A stretch of 59,952 bases of DNA from Lacrimispora amygdalina. GTDB lineage: Bacteria; Bacillota; Clostridia; Lachnospirales; Lachnospiraceae. Position numbers and translations under genes: made by a program. The notes beneath the pieces were generated by a model, which made no database searches, was not told where the DNA came from, and was given only the letters and a program-made list of their open reading frames with translations. Of the stretch, positions 1 to 8,931 are shown piece by piece. The stretch spans positions 1 through 59,952 of the forward strand of contig NZ_QOHO01000018.1 of NCBI RefSeq assembly GCF_003432035.1, given 5' to 3'. Within the stretch, counting starts at the first letter, position 1. The number at the start of each line of letters is the position of its first letter.

Positions 1-58
1 CTTCTGTTTTCAAAGTGCTTTGCATCTCGCAGAAACGCTTGTCTCTTCTCAATGCTGA

Positions 59-147
59 CGCAGAAGGAGGGATTTGAACCCTCGCGCCGCTACTAACGGC
101 CTACTCCCTTTCCAGGGGAGCCCCTTCAGCCACTTGGGTACTTCTGC
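59..147 (-). tRNA. tRNA-Ser (anticodon GGA)
   Basis: On the minus strand this folds as an 89-nt cloverleaf. It has a perfect 7-bp acceptor stem (GCAGAAG with CTTCTGC), a CTCCC/GGGAG anticodon stem enclosing CTGGAAA (anticodon GGA), the long variable arm expected of class II tRNAs, and a T arm with GGTTCAAATCC. The discriminator base is G, as in serine tRNAs. CCA is not encoded. It reads UCC and UCU codons. Confidence 0.96.
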
Positions 148-189
148 AGTTAGCTGATTTCTATGTTATTAGCGGCTAAAACCTGCCAA

Positions 190-275
190 CGGAGAGGGTG
201 GGATTCGAACCCACGCGCCCTTGCGGACAAACGGTTTTCAAGACCGCCTCGTTATGACCACTTCGATACCTCTCC
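190..275 (-). tRNA. tRNA-Ser (anticodon TGA)
   Basis: A second class II tRNA lies 42 bp upstream of tRNA-Ser(GGA) in the same orientation, so the two are probably co-transcribed. The acceptor stem is GGAGAGG with CCTCTCC, the anticodon loop is CTTGAAA (anticodon TGA), the variable arm is long, and the T arm has GGTTCGAATCC. The discriminator is G and CCA is not encoded. It serves UCA and, by wobble, other UCN codons. Confidence 0.96.
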
Positions 276-461
276 AAACGCGCTTTTACATTTTAATAGA
301 AGTTTGTGTTTTTGTCAAGCACTTTTTTCTATTTTTTCAAATCTCTTGGAGCTTTTTTCTCTCAATTACCGTCTTCATCAGCGGCAACTTCGATAGTTTA
401 TCATTGTTTGTATCATCTGTCAACATATTTTTACATAATTTTCAAATAATTTTAAACCCCT

Positions 462-728
462 CTACAAATACTCTAAAAGACGTTGCTTTGCCCGCTCAGC
501 AGTGCTAAAGTTTTCTTCTATTCCCGTTATATAGTACAGCGCATCCTGCCATACTTTTACTGAATAATCCATTGCCGGAATATCAGAAACAACGAAACGG
601 AACCGTGCTTTGGCTGTGCTTCCCCGCAGATCAGATAAATACATGCAGCCTAATTCTGACGCAATCCGTTCCAGCAGGCCTTCCCTGGTGCCTGTATCCG
701 TCTCATTCCTGCTTTTTCCAGTTTCCAT
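462..728 (-). CDS. Conserved-looking hypothetical protein, 88 aa
   Basis: A small soluble protein of 88 residues with no transmembrane segment, signal peptide or recognised motif. An AAGG ribosome binding site lies 8 nt before the ATG, and the base composition looks coding. The sequence mixes a charged N-terminus with a central beta-like stretch (ARFRFVVSDI) and a helical C-terminus. It sits between two tRNA-Ser genes and a divergently transcribed XRE regulator. No function is assigned; it could be a lineage-specific Lachnospiraceae protein. The main doubt is its short length. Confidence 0.55.
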   Translation of the reverse strand: METGKSRNETDTGTREGLLERIASELGCMYLSDLRGSTAKARFRFVVSDIPAMDYSVKVWQDALYYITGIEENFSTAERAKQRLLEYL

Positions 729-860
729 CTATTGTACCTTCTTTCCTACTTTTCATCTGATGAAACAGCTGATACTATCTAATAGCCACGCAATCCTTAT
801 AACGGATTTCTTAGCCTGATCATACATTGAATACTTTATATAAATAATAATATTGTAATG

Positions 861-918
861 AATGCAACATGTCAAGTGATGGAATGCATTATTTACTACA
901 CATATTCCATTTAATGCA
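861..918 (+). promoter_or_regulatory. Candidate operator: repeated AATGCA boxes upstream of the XRE gene
   Basis: AATGCA occurs at 861-866, 883-888 and 913-918. Two nested inverted pairs also occur: TGGAAT (880-885) with ATTCCA (904-909), and TGCATTA (885-891) with TAATGCA (912-918). They lie in the 217-bp gap between divergent genes, just before the XRE start. Such symmetry is typical of a binding site for a dimeric helix-turn-helix protein, so autoregulation by the adjacent regulator is the simplest inference. Confidence 0.45.
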
Positions 919-945
919 ATACTATGGAATCAGGAGGAGTTACCC

Positions 946-1272
946 ATGTATATAGACTTCAATTTTTCCAAACGCCTCTCAGAGCTCAGGGCTCAAAAGG
1001 GTGTATCTGCACGTGATATGAGTCTTTCTCTCGGTCAGAATCCCACATATATTCATAAAATAGAGAATGGACGGGCGCTTCCGTCCATGATGGGCTTTTT
1101 CTATATATGTGAGTATCTGGATATTGAACCAGCCGAATTTTTTTCCCGTGACATAACCAGTCCTGCCAAAGTCAAAGAACTTATGGAGGACGCACAGCAT
1201 TTAAATCGAGAGCAGCTTGAACACCTTCATCTGATTGTCAGGGATCTGTTAAAAACAGGTGGAAAAAAATAA
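946..1272 (+). CDS. XRE-family helix-turn-helix transcriptional regulator
   Basis: This 108-residue protein has an N-terminal Cro/C1-type HTH at about residues 8-65 (RLSELRAQKGVSARDMSLSL, then the recognition-helix region with YIHKIENGRALPS). A short charged helical tail follows that could mediate dimerisation. The ATG is preceded by a strong AGGAGG. The gene is divergent from the 88-aa hypothetical gene and convergent with ispD. Repeated AATGCA boxes immediately upstream suggest autoregulation. There is no toxin partner next to it, so it is probably a stand-alone regulator; its targets are unknown. Confidence 0.85.
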   Translation: MYIDFNFSKRLSELRAQKGVSARDMSLSLGQNPTYIHKIENGRALPSMMGFFYICEYLDIEPAEFFSRDITSPAKVKELMEDAQHLNREQLEHLHLIVRDLLKTGGKK

Positions 1273-1308
1273 AAAGGAAGCTGCTCCTACAGCATTCCTT
1301 TTATTTTT
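1271..1308. terminator. Intrinsic terminator between convergent XRE gene and ispD
   Basis: A GGAAGCTG/CAGCATTCC stem with one bulge is flanked by A-rich and T-rich tracts on both sides, so it can work in both directions. Its right arm overlaps the last codons of ispD. Confidence 0.6.
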
Positions 1309-2008
1309 TCCCATATATTCTGTTAAGAAATACACTGGCAATCTCTAAGTCCTCTGGTGTAGTTACTTTTATATTGGTATAGTCACCCTGTATTAACTTC
1401 ACCTTTTCTTTCGTCATGGTTTCTACCACCATGGCATCGTCCGTAACCCCTTTTTGGAAAGATTCTGATTCCATCAGTCTGTTATAGGCCCTTAAGACCA
1501 GATCGTACCGGAATGCCTGAGGTGTCTGGATCTGCCAAAGGCTTGTCCGGTCCGGAGTCAGGGCCGCATATCCGTTTTCATCGGATATCTTAATGGTATC
1601 TTTAACCGGCATTCCCACCACACACGCCCCGTATGTGATCGCTGCAGTTCTTGACGCATCAATGATTTCCTTGGTGACACAGGGTCTTGCCCCGTCATGG
1701 ATAAGAACGTAGGCACAGTCCTTTACTGCCTTCAGCCCGGCATAAACGGAATGATATCTCTCACTCCCGCCTTCTGTCACGGCAGATATTTTGGAAAATC
1801 CATAACGGTCCACGATTTCATTCTGGCAAAATGGTACCTCACCCGGACCTGTGACCAGAACAATCTCATCTACGGAACTCTCTTCAAAGGCTCTCAGCGT
1901 ATGATAAAGAAGAGGCTTTCCGCACAGCTCCATATACTGTTTGTGGATTGTACTGCCCATACGGGAGCCTTTTCCTGCTGCCAGCACTACTGCTGCTGTT
2001 CGTTCCAT
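1301..2008 (-). CDS. ispD: 2-C-methyl-D-erythritol 4-phosphate cytidylyltransferase
   Basis: IspD couples CTP to 2-C-methyl-D-erythritol 4-phosphate, the third step of the non-mevalonate (MEP) isoprenoid pathway, in the cytosol. The 235-aa length is normal. The N-terminal nucleotide-binding signature AAGKGSRMG (about residues 10-18) is intact, and later blocks HDGARPCV, PVKDTIK, TPQAF and TDDA are all recognisable. It follows tsaD after 7 bp and ends in the terminator shared with the XRE gene, so it is the last gene of a rnz-tsaD-ispD transcript. The substrate assignment over the related sugar cytidylyltransferases rests on these blocks. Confidence 0.95.
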   Translation of the reverse strand: MERTAAVVLAAGKGSRMGSTIHKQYMELCGKPLLYHTLRAFEESSVDEIVLVTGPGEVPFCQNEIVDRYGFSKISAVTEGGSERYHSVYAGLKAVKDCAYVLIHDGARPCVTKEIIDASRTAAITYGACVVGMPVKDTIKISDENGYAALTPDRTSLWQIQTPQAFRYDLVLRAYNRLMESESFQKGVTDDAMVVETMTKEKVKLIQGDYTNIKVTTPEDLEIASVFLNRIYGKK

Positions 2009-2015
2009 AGGCCCG

Positions 2016-3053
2016 TTACCTTTCTCCCAGTTTTAAATTGGGAACTGCATTTAAATCCAAGCCGGCCCTGGCTCCGTTAATAAATTCATAATAGGCCGCG
2101 GTTCCGATCATGGCAGCATTATCAGTACAGTAAATGGGCGACGGATAGTAAAAAGCAATTCCATTTTTTTCGCAGGCTTCTTTCATGCCTTTCCGAAGAG
2201 CGGAATTAGAAGCAACTCCACCCGCTATCGCCACTTTTTTAAATCCATATTCCTTTGCAGCCTCTACTGTATGGGAAACCAGAACATCAACCACTGCATT
2301 CTGGAACGATGCCAGAAGATCCGGTATATTCATTTCCTCTCCCATCATATTGGCGTGATTGATGTGATTTAAAACTGCAGACTTCAGCCCGCTAAAGCTA
2401 AAATCGTAAACATTTCCATCTACTCTGGCTCTGGGGAATTTAATCGCCTGAGGATTTCCCTCTTTTGCTGCCTTATCAATCTTTGGTCCCCCTGGATACC
2501 CCAGCCCCACTGCCCTTGCTACCTTGTCAAATGCTTCGCCTGCTGCATCATCTCTGGTTCTTCCAAGTATCTCAAATTCTCCGTAATCCCGTACGATCAC
2601 AAGATGGGTGTGGCCTCCTGAAACAATCAGGCACATAAAAGGCGGTTCCAAATCGGGATGCTCAATAAAATTAGCGGATACATGACCTTCTATATGATGG
2701 ACACCTACCAGTGGCTTATCTGCTGCATAAGCCATCGCCTTTGCTTCTGCCACTCCTACCAGCAGTGCTCCCACCAGCCCCGGACCGTAAGTAACCCCGA
2801 TGGCATCCATATTCTCAAGGGTAAGTCCTGACTCCAGAAGCGCTGATTCTATGACCTGGTTGATCTTTTCGATGTGCTTTCTGGAAGCAATCTCAGGAAC
2901 CACACCCCCATATAACGTATGAAGATCAATCTGGGAGGAAATGACATTGGACAGAATCTCTCTTCCGTTCTTTACCACCGCTGCTGCCGTCTCGTCACAG
3001 GAACTTTCAATTGCAAGTATATAGACATCTTCTTCTGTATGATTCTTCTTCAT
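2016..3053 (-). CDS. tsaD: tRNA threonylcarbamoyladenosine transferase subunit TsaD
   Basis: TsaD transfers threonylcarbamoyl from TC-AMP to A37 of ANN-decoding tRNAs, working with TsaB and TsaE, both encoded about 2-3 kb upstream. It is an ASKHA-fold ATPase. The N-terminal [14 protein letters not shown] block, the metal-binding HHIEGH motif and the C-terminal [11 protein letters not shown] block are present. An open frame continues upstream into rnz, but the ATG at 3053 has a GAGGG 7 nt before it and gives 345 aa, the family's usual length, so that start was chosen. It lies about 10 bp after the rnz stop. Confidence 0.95.
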   Translation of the reverse strand: MKKNHTEEDVYILAIESSCDETAAAVVKNGREILSNVISSQIDLHTLYGGVVPEIASRKHIEKINQVIESALLESGLTLENMDAIGVTYGPGLVGALLVGVAEAKAMAYAADKPLVGVHHIEGHVSANFIEHPDLEPPFMCLIVSGGHTHLVIVRDYGEFEILGRTRDDAAGEAFDKVARAVGLGYPGGPKIDKAAKEGNPQAIKFPRARVDGNVYDFSFSGLKSAVLNHINHANMMGEEMNIPDLLASFQNAVVDVLVSHTVEAAKEYGFKKVAIAGGVASNSALRKGMKEACEKNGIAFYYPSPIYCTDNAAMIGTAAYYEFINGARAGLDLNAVPNLKLGER

Positions 3054-3063
3054 CGCCATTCCC

Positions 3064-3975
3064 TCATTCCTCATCAAATTCCAGTTCCAGCGTCCAGGCA
3101 TCTCTCGCGGCTTTTGCCCTTGGGAAGATCTCACGGACTTTATCCATAAAATCCTCCGGTCTGGTTAAAGAGGGACTGTAATGGGTCAGCCACATCTGTC
3201 TGGGCTGAGCTTCTTTTGCCAGTCTGGCAGCCTCGTAAAATGTCATATGGCGGTATTCCCTTGCCTTTGCCTCTTTCCCCTCTTCTCCGTACATGCCTTC
3301 GCAGATGAAAAGATCTGCATCCTTTGCATATTCTGCAATGACGGGGACGGGTCTGGTATCTGTGCAGTAGGTCACCTTAAGCCCGCGCCTGTCCGGTCCT
3401 AAAACCAGATCAGGGGTCAGAATTGTACCATCATAATCAATGGTCTCTCCCTTCTGAAGACGACTCCAGAACTTTTGAGGAATCCCTGCTTCTTTGGCTC
3501 GGTCCACATCAAATCTTCCGGTCCTTGGAATGGAAATGGAATAACCATAGCAGACAACGTTATGATTGACACGGTATGCATCAATTACGTAAGGTGCCAT
3601 GGTTATCTGCTCCCTGTTTTCAGAGAGTTCGATAAATTTAAGTTCAAAAGGCAGCTCCGGCGCAATGGTACGAAGTGCTCCCACCACACGCTCAAGCCCT
3701 TTTGGACCAATCAGCGTTAAGGGTTCTGTCCGTTCTGCATTCCCCATTGTCAGAAGAAGTCCCGGAAGACCGCTGATGTGATCCGCATGATAATGGGTAA
3801 AACAGATAATATCAATGGGTTTTGGGCTCCAGCCCTTTTCTTTTAAAGCAATCTGGGTTCCTTCCCCGCAGTCAATCAAAAGATTGCTGCCGTCACACCG
3901 CGCCATCATGGCCGTCAGCCAGCGGTATGGCAGAGGCATCATGCCCCCGGTACCCAGCAAACATATATCCAACAT
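3064..3975 (-). CDS. rnz: Ribonuclease Z
   Basis: RNase Z is a zinc-dependent endonuclease that matures tRNA 3' ends lacking encoded CCA, as with the two tRNA-Ser genes here. The 303-aa protein has the metallo-beta-lactamase signature THYHADH (H61, H63, D65, H66), an early GTGG and DCGEGTQ, and the C-terminal THYSP zinc-ligand block. The length matches bacterial RNase Z of about 305 aa. It is first in the rnz-tsaD-ispD cluster. The upstream gap separates it from a small zinc-ribbon-like gene in the same orientation. Confidence 0.94.
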   Translation of the reverse strand: MLDICLLGTGGMMPLPYRWLTAMMARCDGSNLLIDCGEGTQIALKEKGWSPKPIDIICFTHYHADHISGLPGLLLTMGNAERTEPLTLIGPKGLERVVGALRTIAPELPFELKFIELSENREQITMAPYVIDAYRVNHNVVCYGYSISIPRTGRFDVDRAKEAGIPQKFWSRLQKGETIDYDGTILTPDLVLGPDRRGLKVTYCTDTRPVPVIAEYAKDADLFICEGMYGEEGKEAKAREYRHMTFYEAARLAKEAQPRQMWLTHYSPSLTRPEDFMDKVREIFPRAKAARDAWTLELEFDEE

Positions 3976-4061
3976 AGAATTTCCTCGCTTTGTCTAGGTC
4001 AATGAGCAGCACAAAAAAACTGCCTCATAAAATCATAACACAAAGCAGAGGGAATTAGCAA

Positions 4062-4304
4062 CTATAAATATTCCAGCTGTTCCTCTACCTCCACCGGTAT
4101 CTTAAACTCAGATATCAATTGATCATAGCAGTTTTCACACAAATCAAAATGATGGATCTCCCCATCTTTCTCTGAAAAGAAGTCCCACGCATGGTTGATA
4201 CTGATAACCCCTTCCCTGGCAATCCCTTCTGACACGATAATTTTTTTGCCGCAGCAGTTGCAAACAACTGTTTCTAGCTGACCGCCGTTTTTGTACTTTC
4301 TCAT
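4062..4304 (-). CDS. Small CxxC/CxxC putative zinc-binding protein, 80 aa
   Basis: An 80-aa soluble protein with two cysteine pairs, VCNCCG near residue 14 and DLCENC in the C-terminal half, suggesting one bound zinc ion. A longer open frame exists, but the ATG at 4304 has a good GGAAAGGTGAG site just upstream, so this start is preferred. It stands alone between the terminator of the rimI operon and rnz, and could be transcribed into rnz. The function is unknown; the fold recalls small cysteine-rich adaptor or regulatory proteins of Lachnospiraceae. Confidence 0.75.
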   Translation of the reverse strand: MRKYKNGGQLETVVCNCCGKKIIVSEGIAREGVISINHAWDFFSEKDGEIHHFDLCENCYDQLISEFKIPVEVEEQLEYL

Positions 4305-4431
4305 CTTACTCTCACCTTTCCTTTTACCGCCCATGCTTTTCTTTCCGGGCATAATGGTATGCCTGCAAGGCGTTCCTTTTTCGCATTTTCCAGAGAAATC
4401 CCTTAATTCCCCTCCCTGCACACCGGGATAG

Positions 4432-4460
4432 AAAAAAGGGCATCCTTACTGGATACCCCT
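4432..4460 (-). terminator. Intrinsic terminator after rimI
   Basis: Read on the minus strand, GGGTATCC-AGTAA-GGATGCCC (one mismatch in the stem) is followed by TTTTTT. It lies 43 bp past the rimI stop and closes the tsaE-tsaB-rimI transcript. Confidence 0.8.
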
Positions 4461-4503
4461 ACATTATAAACGGTGTTATGCCTTATTTTTAGTGGTAAAT
4501 GTT

Positions 4504-4935
4504 TCAAATATCGCGGCAAACCATAAGGACTGCATTTTCACATGGATTGAGGTAGTAATGCTTTCTGACCCCTTCCTCTGTAAATCCATAGGATTTATAA
4601 AGGTTTCTCGCCCGGTCATTGCTTTCCCGGACCTCTAAAAATATGGATTTCACCCCGTTTTTTCTGGAATAAAAAACCATCTGGTCCATAAGTTTCTTGG
4701 AAAGGCCCCTCCCCCTGTATTCTGGGCGGACTGCAATGCGAAGCAGCTCACATTCATCTGCAACTATCCGGAAAACACAGTATCCGGCTGGTCCTTCTTC
4801 CCAAAGCACAAGCCAGGTATCAAGACTGCTTTTTAAACCGTTTTCAATCATCTCATAAGACCAGGGATCAGAAAAGCACTGCTTTTCTATTTCCAGAACA
4901 CCGGATATATCCGCCGGCGTCATTACATGAACCAT
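4504..4935 (-). CDS. rimI: Ribosomal protein alanine N-acetyltransferase (GNAT)
   Basis: RimI acetylates the N-terminal alanine of ribosomal protein S18 using acetyl-CoA. The 143-aa protein is a single GNAT domain. Acetyl-CoA pyrophosphate-binding motif A is visible as VRPEYRGRGLSKKLM, followed by the SIFLEVRESNDRARNLYKSYGF block that is typical of RimI. It starts 1 bp after tsaB ends, and a tsaE-tsaB-rimI order is common in Firmicutes, which supports the name. The exact substrate is inferred from family and context. Confidence 0.9.
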   Translation of the reverse strand: MVHVMTPADISGVLEIEKQCFSDPWSYEMIENGLKSSLDTWLVLWEEGPAGYCVFRIVADECELLRIAVRPEYRGRGLSKKLMDQMVFYSRKNGVKSIFLEVRESNDRARNLYKSYGFTEEGVRKHYYLNPCENAVLMVCRDI

Positions 4936-4936
4936 C

Positions 4937-5641
4937 TTATTCTCCTTTTAATGCCTCTTCTCTCTCACGCTCTGCCTGAGGCTTGCGCAGATAATCGGGA
5001 GCATGCTCCGCTGCAGTGACCGTCTTCCCCTGTAAAAAGAGACGGGCTCCATAAGCGGCTACTGCACCTGCCCGCTGTCTGTTTAAATGAGCCGGTGCAA
5101 ATTCAAACGGAACCCTCATGAATTCTTCTATACTTTCTTTGTAAGCTGGAACTCCGTCTCCTGAGAAAATCACAGGCTCTCCCATGGAATTCAGTTCTTC
5201 AATTAAATCCCTTATGTCCATAGCGCAGGACTCCTTCCTAACTAAAAAGCCCTTGCGGTTATCATAAATACCGGTATAGACCTGATTCCTTCTTGCATCC
5301 ATAATCGGGCATATAATAGAAGAACTGCCGTAGAACTGATAAGCCATGGCATCTATCGTAGGTACAGAAATAAGTGGTTTTTTAAGCGCCAGACCCAGAC
5401 CTTTTCCTGTGGCAGAACCAATACGAAGTCCGGTAAAAGAACCGGGTCCTGCAGAAACCGCTATGGCATCTACCTGATCCAGGCTTACCCCGGTCATGGT
5501 TACAATCTCGTCAAGCATGGGAAGCAGTGTCTGGGAATGAGTCTTTTTAAAATTTACCGTGTACTCCGCAGTCAGTATGTCATCCGAAAAAAGGGCAACG
5601 GATGCAACAAGAGAGGAGCTCTCAATTCCTAATATGTTCAT
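4937..5641 (-). CDS. tsaB: tRNA threonylcarbamoyladenosine biosynthesis protein TsaB
   Basis: TsaB is a catalytically inactive ASKHA paralogue that scaffolds TsaD in making t6A37 in tRNA. The 234-aa protein has the start LGIESSSLVASVAL, the family hallmark SAGPGSFTGLRIG, and a long degenerate C-terminal half, all usual for TsaB. It abuts tsaE and is followed 1 bp later by rimI, so expression is probably translationally coupled. The C-terminus is rich in charged residues (PQAERER), a minor oddity. Confidence 0.94.
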   Translation of the reverse strand: MNILGIESSSLVASVALFSDDILTAEYTVNFKKTHSQTLLPMLDEIVTMTGVSLDQVDAIAVSAGPGSFTGLRIGSATGKGLGLALKKPLISVPTIDAMAYQFYGSSSIICPIMDARRNQVYTGIYDNRKGFLVRKESCAMDIRDLIEELNSMGEPVIFSGDGVPAYKESIEEFMRVPFEFAPAHLNRQRAGAVAAYGARLFLQGKTVTAAEHAPDYLRKPQAEREREEALKGE

Positions 5642-6067
5642 TTACATTCCCTCCACGGTGATTTTTCTATAGTCAAATCCTTTATTTAAATCTTTTTCAA
5701 TTGTTACTGTGATGACCCGTTCAGGAAGAATCTCACTGATCAGTCCGGACCATTCAATCAGGGTAACACCTTCCCCGTAAAAGCAGTCTTCATAACCGAT
5801 TTCGTCCATTTCGCTCACATCGCCAATGCGGTATACATCAAAATGGTAAAAAGGCAGACGCCCGTCGTCATATTGTTTCACTATGGTAAATGTTGGGCTG
5901 TCCACCGGTTCAGTAATACCAAGACCGGCGGCAAACCCCTGGGTAAATACGGTTTTTCCTACTCCAAGATCTCCATTTAAGCAAAATATGGAGGAAGGAT
6001 GCGCTTCCTCTCCCAGTTTTTTTCCAAGCTCAAAGGTTTCTTCTGGTTTCCAGCTTTCTATAACCAT
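5642..6067 (-). CDS. tsaE: tRNA threonylcarbamoyladenosine biosynthesis ATPase TsaE
   Basis: TsaE is the P-loop ATPase that resets the TsaBD complex during t6A synthesis. The 141-aa length is normal. Walker A is NGDLGVGKTVF (about residues 31-41), PVDSPTFTIVKQY and FYHFDVYRI follow, and LIEWSG is the C-terminal signature. The stop codon directly precedes the tsaB start with no gap, so the two are coupled. A membrane protein gene lies 3 bp upstream in the same operon. Confidence 0.95.
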   Translation of the reverse strand: MVIESWKPEETFELGKKLGEEAHPSSIFCLNGDLGVGKTVFTQGFAAGLGITEPVDSPTFTIVKQYDDGRLPFYHFDVYRIGDVSEMDEIGYEDCFYGEGVTLIEWSGLISEILPERVITVTIEKDLNKGFDYRKITVEGM

Positions 6068-6070
6068 GAC

Positions 6071-6577
6071 TTATATCCTCTTTCGCCTCTCAGGAGGCAG
6101 ATTTTCTTTCATGAATGCCGTTAATTCCGCGGCCTTTTCGCCTGCGACAGAATCCGGAAGCAAATAGGCATGAATCCGGTCCATATAGATAATCAGCAGT
6201 TTTCCGACTCTCTTCACCATGATCACATCTTCCCACAGTAATTCCAGCTTCTCCTGCCCCTGGGTTACCACAATCCCTTCCGCTGAGAAGGAAAGAGTCA
6301 TACCATCGCGGATCACAGATCGTTTTGCCTGCCTTGCTGCCTTCATATAGAGAACAAAAGGCTGCCATACTGTAAACATCAGAGCACAGACTATAATAAG
6401 AATCCGGTAGGAAAGAGTTGCTGTTGACCAGGTTGCAACCAGCACGTAAAGAGCTGCAGCACTGAAAAGGAAGCTGAAAACCCCCTGGAATCCCCGGTAT
6501 GAATGATACATGGAAAATTTCCAGAGATCTTTTGCTGTAAGTTTCACATCTAACACAAGCGGATTAATTTGTTCCAC
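6071..6577 (-). CDS. YcxB-like membrane protein
   Basis: A 168-aa protein with two adjacent transmembrane segments at about residues 32-75, followed by a soluble beta-rich domain (GMTLSFSAEGIVV, then LLWEDVIMVKRVGKLLIIYMD). This arrangement fits the YcxB-like family, whose function is unknown. It lies 3 bp before tsaE and 36 bp after tex, so it is likely transcribed with both. The tRNA-modification genes do not by themselves explain its role. Confidence 0.75.
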   Translation of the reverse strand: MEQINPLVLDVKLTAKDLWKFSMYHSYRGFQGVFSFLFSAAALYVLVATWSTATLSYRILIIVCALMFTVWQPFVLYMKAARQAKRSVIRDGMTLSFSAEGIVVTQGQEKLELLWEDVIMVKRVGKLLIIYMDRIHAYLLPDSVAGEKAAELTAFMKENLPPERRKRI

Positions 6578-6613
6578 ATTTTCCTCCTTTTGTACAGCGG
6601 TAAGCTGTATCTT

Positions 6614-8755
6614 TTAGAATTTCATGGTAAGAGCAATCCTCTTTTTGGGAACATCTACGCTTATTACCTTTACTTCCACGATATCTCCTACACTGACAGC
6701 TTCTAGCGGGTGTTTGATGAATTTGTCTGATATCTGGGAAATGTGAACCAGTCCGTCCTGGTGAACGCCGATATCCACAAAAGCGCCGAAGTCGATTACA
6801 TTTCTCACCGTCCCCTTTAAAACCATTCCTGGCTGTAAATCCTTCATCTCCATAACATCGGTACGTAAAATTGGTTTGGGCATCTCATCGCGGGGATCTC
6901 TGGCCGGTTTTTCCAGTTCCTTTACAATATCCCGAAGGGTGATCTCACCAATCTCCAGTTCCTCGGCCAGTTCTTTATAGTTATGAATCTTCTTACTGAT
7001 TCCGTTTAATCCTCCGTTCATCAGTTCTTTGGCCTCATATCCCAGTTTCTTCAGCAGTTTTTTCGCAGCATCATAGGATTCCGGATGTACGCTGGTAACG
7101 TCGAGAGGGTTCTTTCCTCCCTGAATTCTCATGAATCCGGCACATTGTTCAAACGCCTTTGGCCCCAGTTTTGCAACTTTTAACAACTGGCTCCTGCTTT
7201 CAAACGCTCCGTTCTCCTCCCGGTAAACCACAATATTCTTCGCAATGGGTTTTGAGATACCTGATATATATTCCAGAAGAGAGGCAGATGCCGTGTTTAA
7301 ATCCACGCCTACTTTATTCACGCAGTCTTCCACAACGCCCTGCAATGCCTCACTTAAATGCTTCTGGTTCATATCATGCTGGTACTGGCCGACACCAATG
7401 GACTTGGGATCAATCTTTACCAGTTCTGCCAGCGGGTCCTGCAGCCTTCTGGCAATGGATGCTGCACTTCTCTGGCCCACATCAAAATTAGGAAATTCTT
7501 CTGTTGCCAGCTTGCTGGCGGAATAAACAGAAGCTCCGGCTTCGTTGACAATGATATACTGAACCGGCTCCGGAATCTCCTTTAACAGTTCCACAATGAT
7601 GGCTTCCGATTCTCTTGAGGCAGTTCCGTTTCCAACGGAAATCAGGGAGATACCATATTTTTTAATCAGCTTCTTTAAAACTGTCTTGGCTTCCTCCACT
7701 TTGTTCTGAGGGGCAGTGGGATAAATTACAACCGTATCCAGCACTTTTCCTGTCTCATCAACCACAGCCAGTTTACATCCGGTACGAAAGGCCGGATCCC
7801 AGCCGAGAACCACTCGTCCTACGATGGGAGGCTGCATAAGAAGCTGCTCTAAATTCTTACCGAATACACGAATTGCTCCGTTCTCCGCTGTTTCCGTTAA
7901 ATCGCTTCTGACCTCCCGCTCAATTGCCGGTGCAATTAGACGGTCATAGCTGTCCTTTATCACTTCCCTTAATACAGGAGAGGTAACAGGGTTGTCCCGG
8001 ATTATCACCTGTTTTTCCAAATATCTGAGAATCACTTCTTCCGGAGCCAGAACCTTTACAGTCAGAACTTTTTCCTTTTCGCCTCTGTTAATGGCAAGAA
8101 TCCGGTGACCTGCCGTCTTCTTTAAAGGTTCCTCATAATTGTAGTACATCTCATAAACAGATTCTGCTTCCTCATCCTTTGCAGCCGACGAAAGGCTTCC
8201 CTGGTTCATGGTTGCATTCCTGATGTATGTGCGGTATTCCGCATGATCGGAAATCCGCTCTGCCAGAATGTCCTTTGCTCCATCAATCGCCTCCTGGGCA
8301 GAAGCAACTCCTTTTTCCTCTGAAATGTAGTCAGATGCAGCTTCCAGAAGGGGAGTTTTAATCATCTGAAGTATGATCAGATCCGCAAGGGGCTCTAATC
8401 CCTTTTCTTTGGCAATGGTGGCCCTTGTCCGTCTTTTTTGCTTATAGGGACGGTATAAGTCCTCCACTGCAACCAGGGTCTGGGCTTCCAGAATCTTTTT
8501 TTCCAGTTCCGGTGTCAGCTTCTCCTGTTCTCTGATGGATGAAAGGACCTGTTCTTTGCGCTCCTCCAAGTTTCTTAAATAACGAAGCCTTTCATCCAGG
8601 TTACGCAGAACCTCATCATTTAAAGAACCGGTTGCTTCTTTCCGGTATCTCGCGATAAAAGGGATGGTATTTCCCTCATCAATGAGTCTGACTGTTTCTT
8701 CCACCTGGTTTCTGGAAATGGAAAGTTCTTCCTGCAAAATCTTTATTATATCCAT
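6614..8755 (-). CDS. tex: Tex-family RNA-binding transcription accessory protein
   Basis: Tex is a conserved nucleic-acid-binding protein related to eukaryotic Spt6. About 713 aa are encoded, the usual size. In order: an N-terminal helical domain with IPFIARYRKEATG, a YqgF-like RNase H fold (GWDPAFRTGCKLAVVD), two helix-hairpin-helix units (VGVDLNTASASLLEYISG), and a C-terminal S1 domain (PGMVLKGTVRNVIDFGAFVDIGVHQDG). The in-frame ATG at 8776 is possible, but the ATG at 8755 has AGAGG 6 nt upstream and starts MDIIKIL as homologues do. A TTGCAT-17-TATAAT promoter lies just upstream. Confidence 0.95.
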   Translation of the reverse strand: MDIIKILQEELSISRNQVEETVRLIDEGNTIPFIARYRKEATGSLNDEVLRNLDERLRYLRNLEERKEQVLSSIREQEKLTPELEKKILEAQTLVAVEDLYRPYKQKRRTRATIAKEKGLEPLADLIILQMIKTPLLEAASDYISEEKGVASAQEAIDGAKDILAERISDHAEYRTYIRNATMNQGSLSSAAKDEEAESVYEMYYNYEEPLKKTAGHRILAINRGEKEKVLTVKVLAPEEVILRYLEKQVIIRDNPVTSPVLREVIKDSYDRLIAPAIEREVRSDLTETAENGAIRVFGKNLEQLLMQPPIVGRVVLGWDPAFRTGCKLAVVDETGKVLDTVVIYPTAPQNKVEEAKTVLKKLIKKYGISLISVGNGTASRESEAIIVELLKEIPEPVQYIIVNEAGASVYSASKLATEEFPNFDVGQRSAASIARRLQDPLAELVKIDPKSIGVGQYQHDMNQKHLSEALQGVVEDCVNKVGVDLNTASASLLEYISGISKPIAKNIVVYREENGAFESRSQLLKVAKLGPKAFEQCAGFMRIQGGKNPLDVTSVHPESYDAAKKLLKKLGYEAKELMNGGLNGISKKIHNYKELAEELEIGEITLRDIVKELEKPARDPRDEMPKPILRTDVMEMKDLQPGMVLKGTVRNVIDFGAFVDIGVHQDGLVHISQISDKFIKHPLEAVSVGDIVEVKVISVDVPKKRIALTMKF

Positions 8756-8794
8756 GCTGTACCTCTTATTTTTCATAGTTGGTTCAATTCAACT

Positions 8795-8823
8795 ATTATA
8801 ATTCATCATTCCCCGTTATGCAA
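8795..8823 (-). promoter_or_regulatory. Promoter of the tex operon
   Basis: Minus-strand TTGCAT, a 17-nt spacer, then TATAAT, placing the start point about 30 nt before the tex ATG. It would drive tex, the YcxB-like gene, tsaE, tsaB and rimI. Confidence 0.75.
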
Positions 8824-8831
8824 TACCCGTC

Positions 8832-8860
8832 TGGACACAGCGGTCTTTTCGTGCTACAAT
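8832..8860 (+). promoter_or_regulatory. Promoter for the 131-aa membrane protein gene
   Basis: TGGACA, a 17-nt spacer, then TACAAT with a TG extension on the plus strand, about 72 bp before the ATG at 8932. It lies back to back with the tex promoter. Confidence 0.6.
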
Positions 8861-8931
8861 CATACAATACAGATTCAGATCAGGAAAATCCTGGATGCTG
8901 TCTGTACTATTCACAAACGAGGTAAACACCA

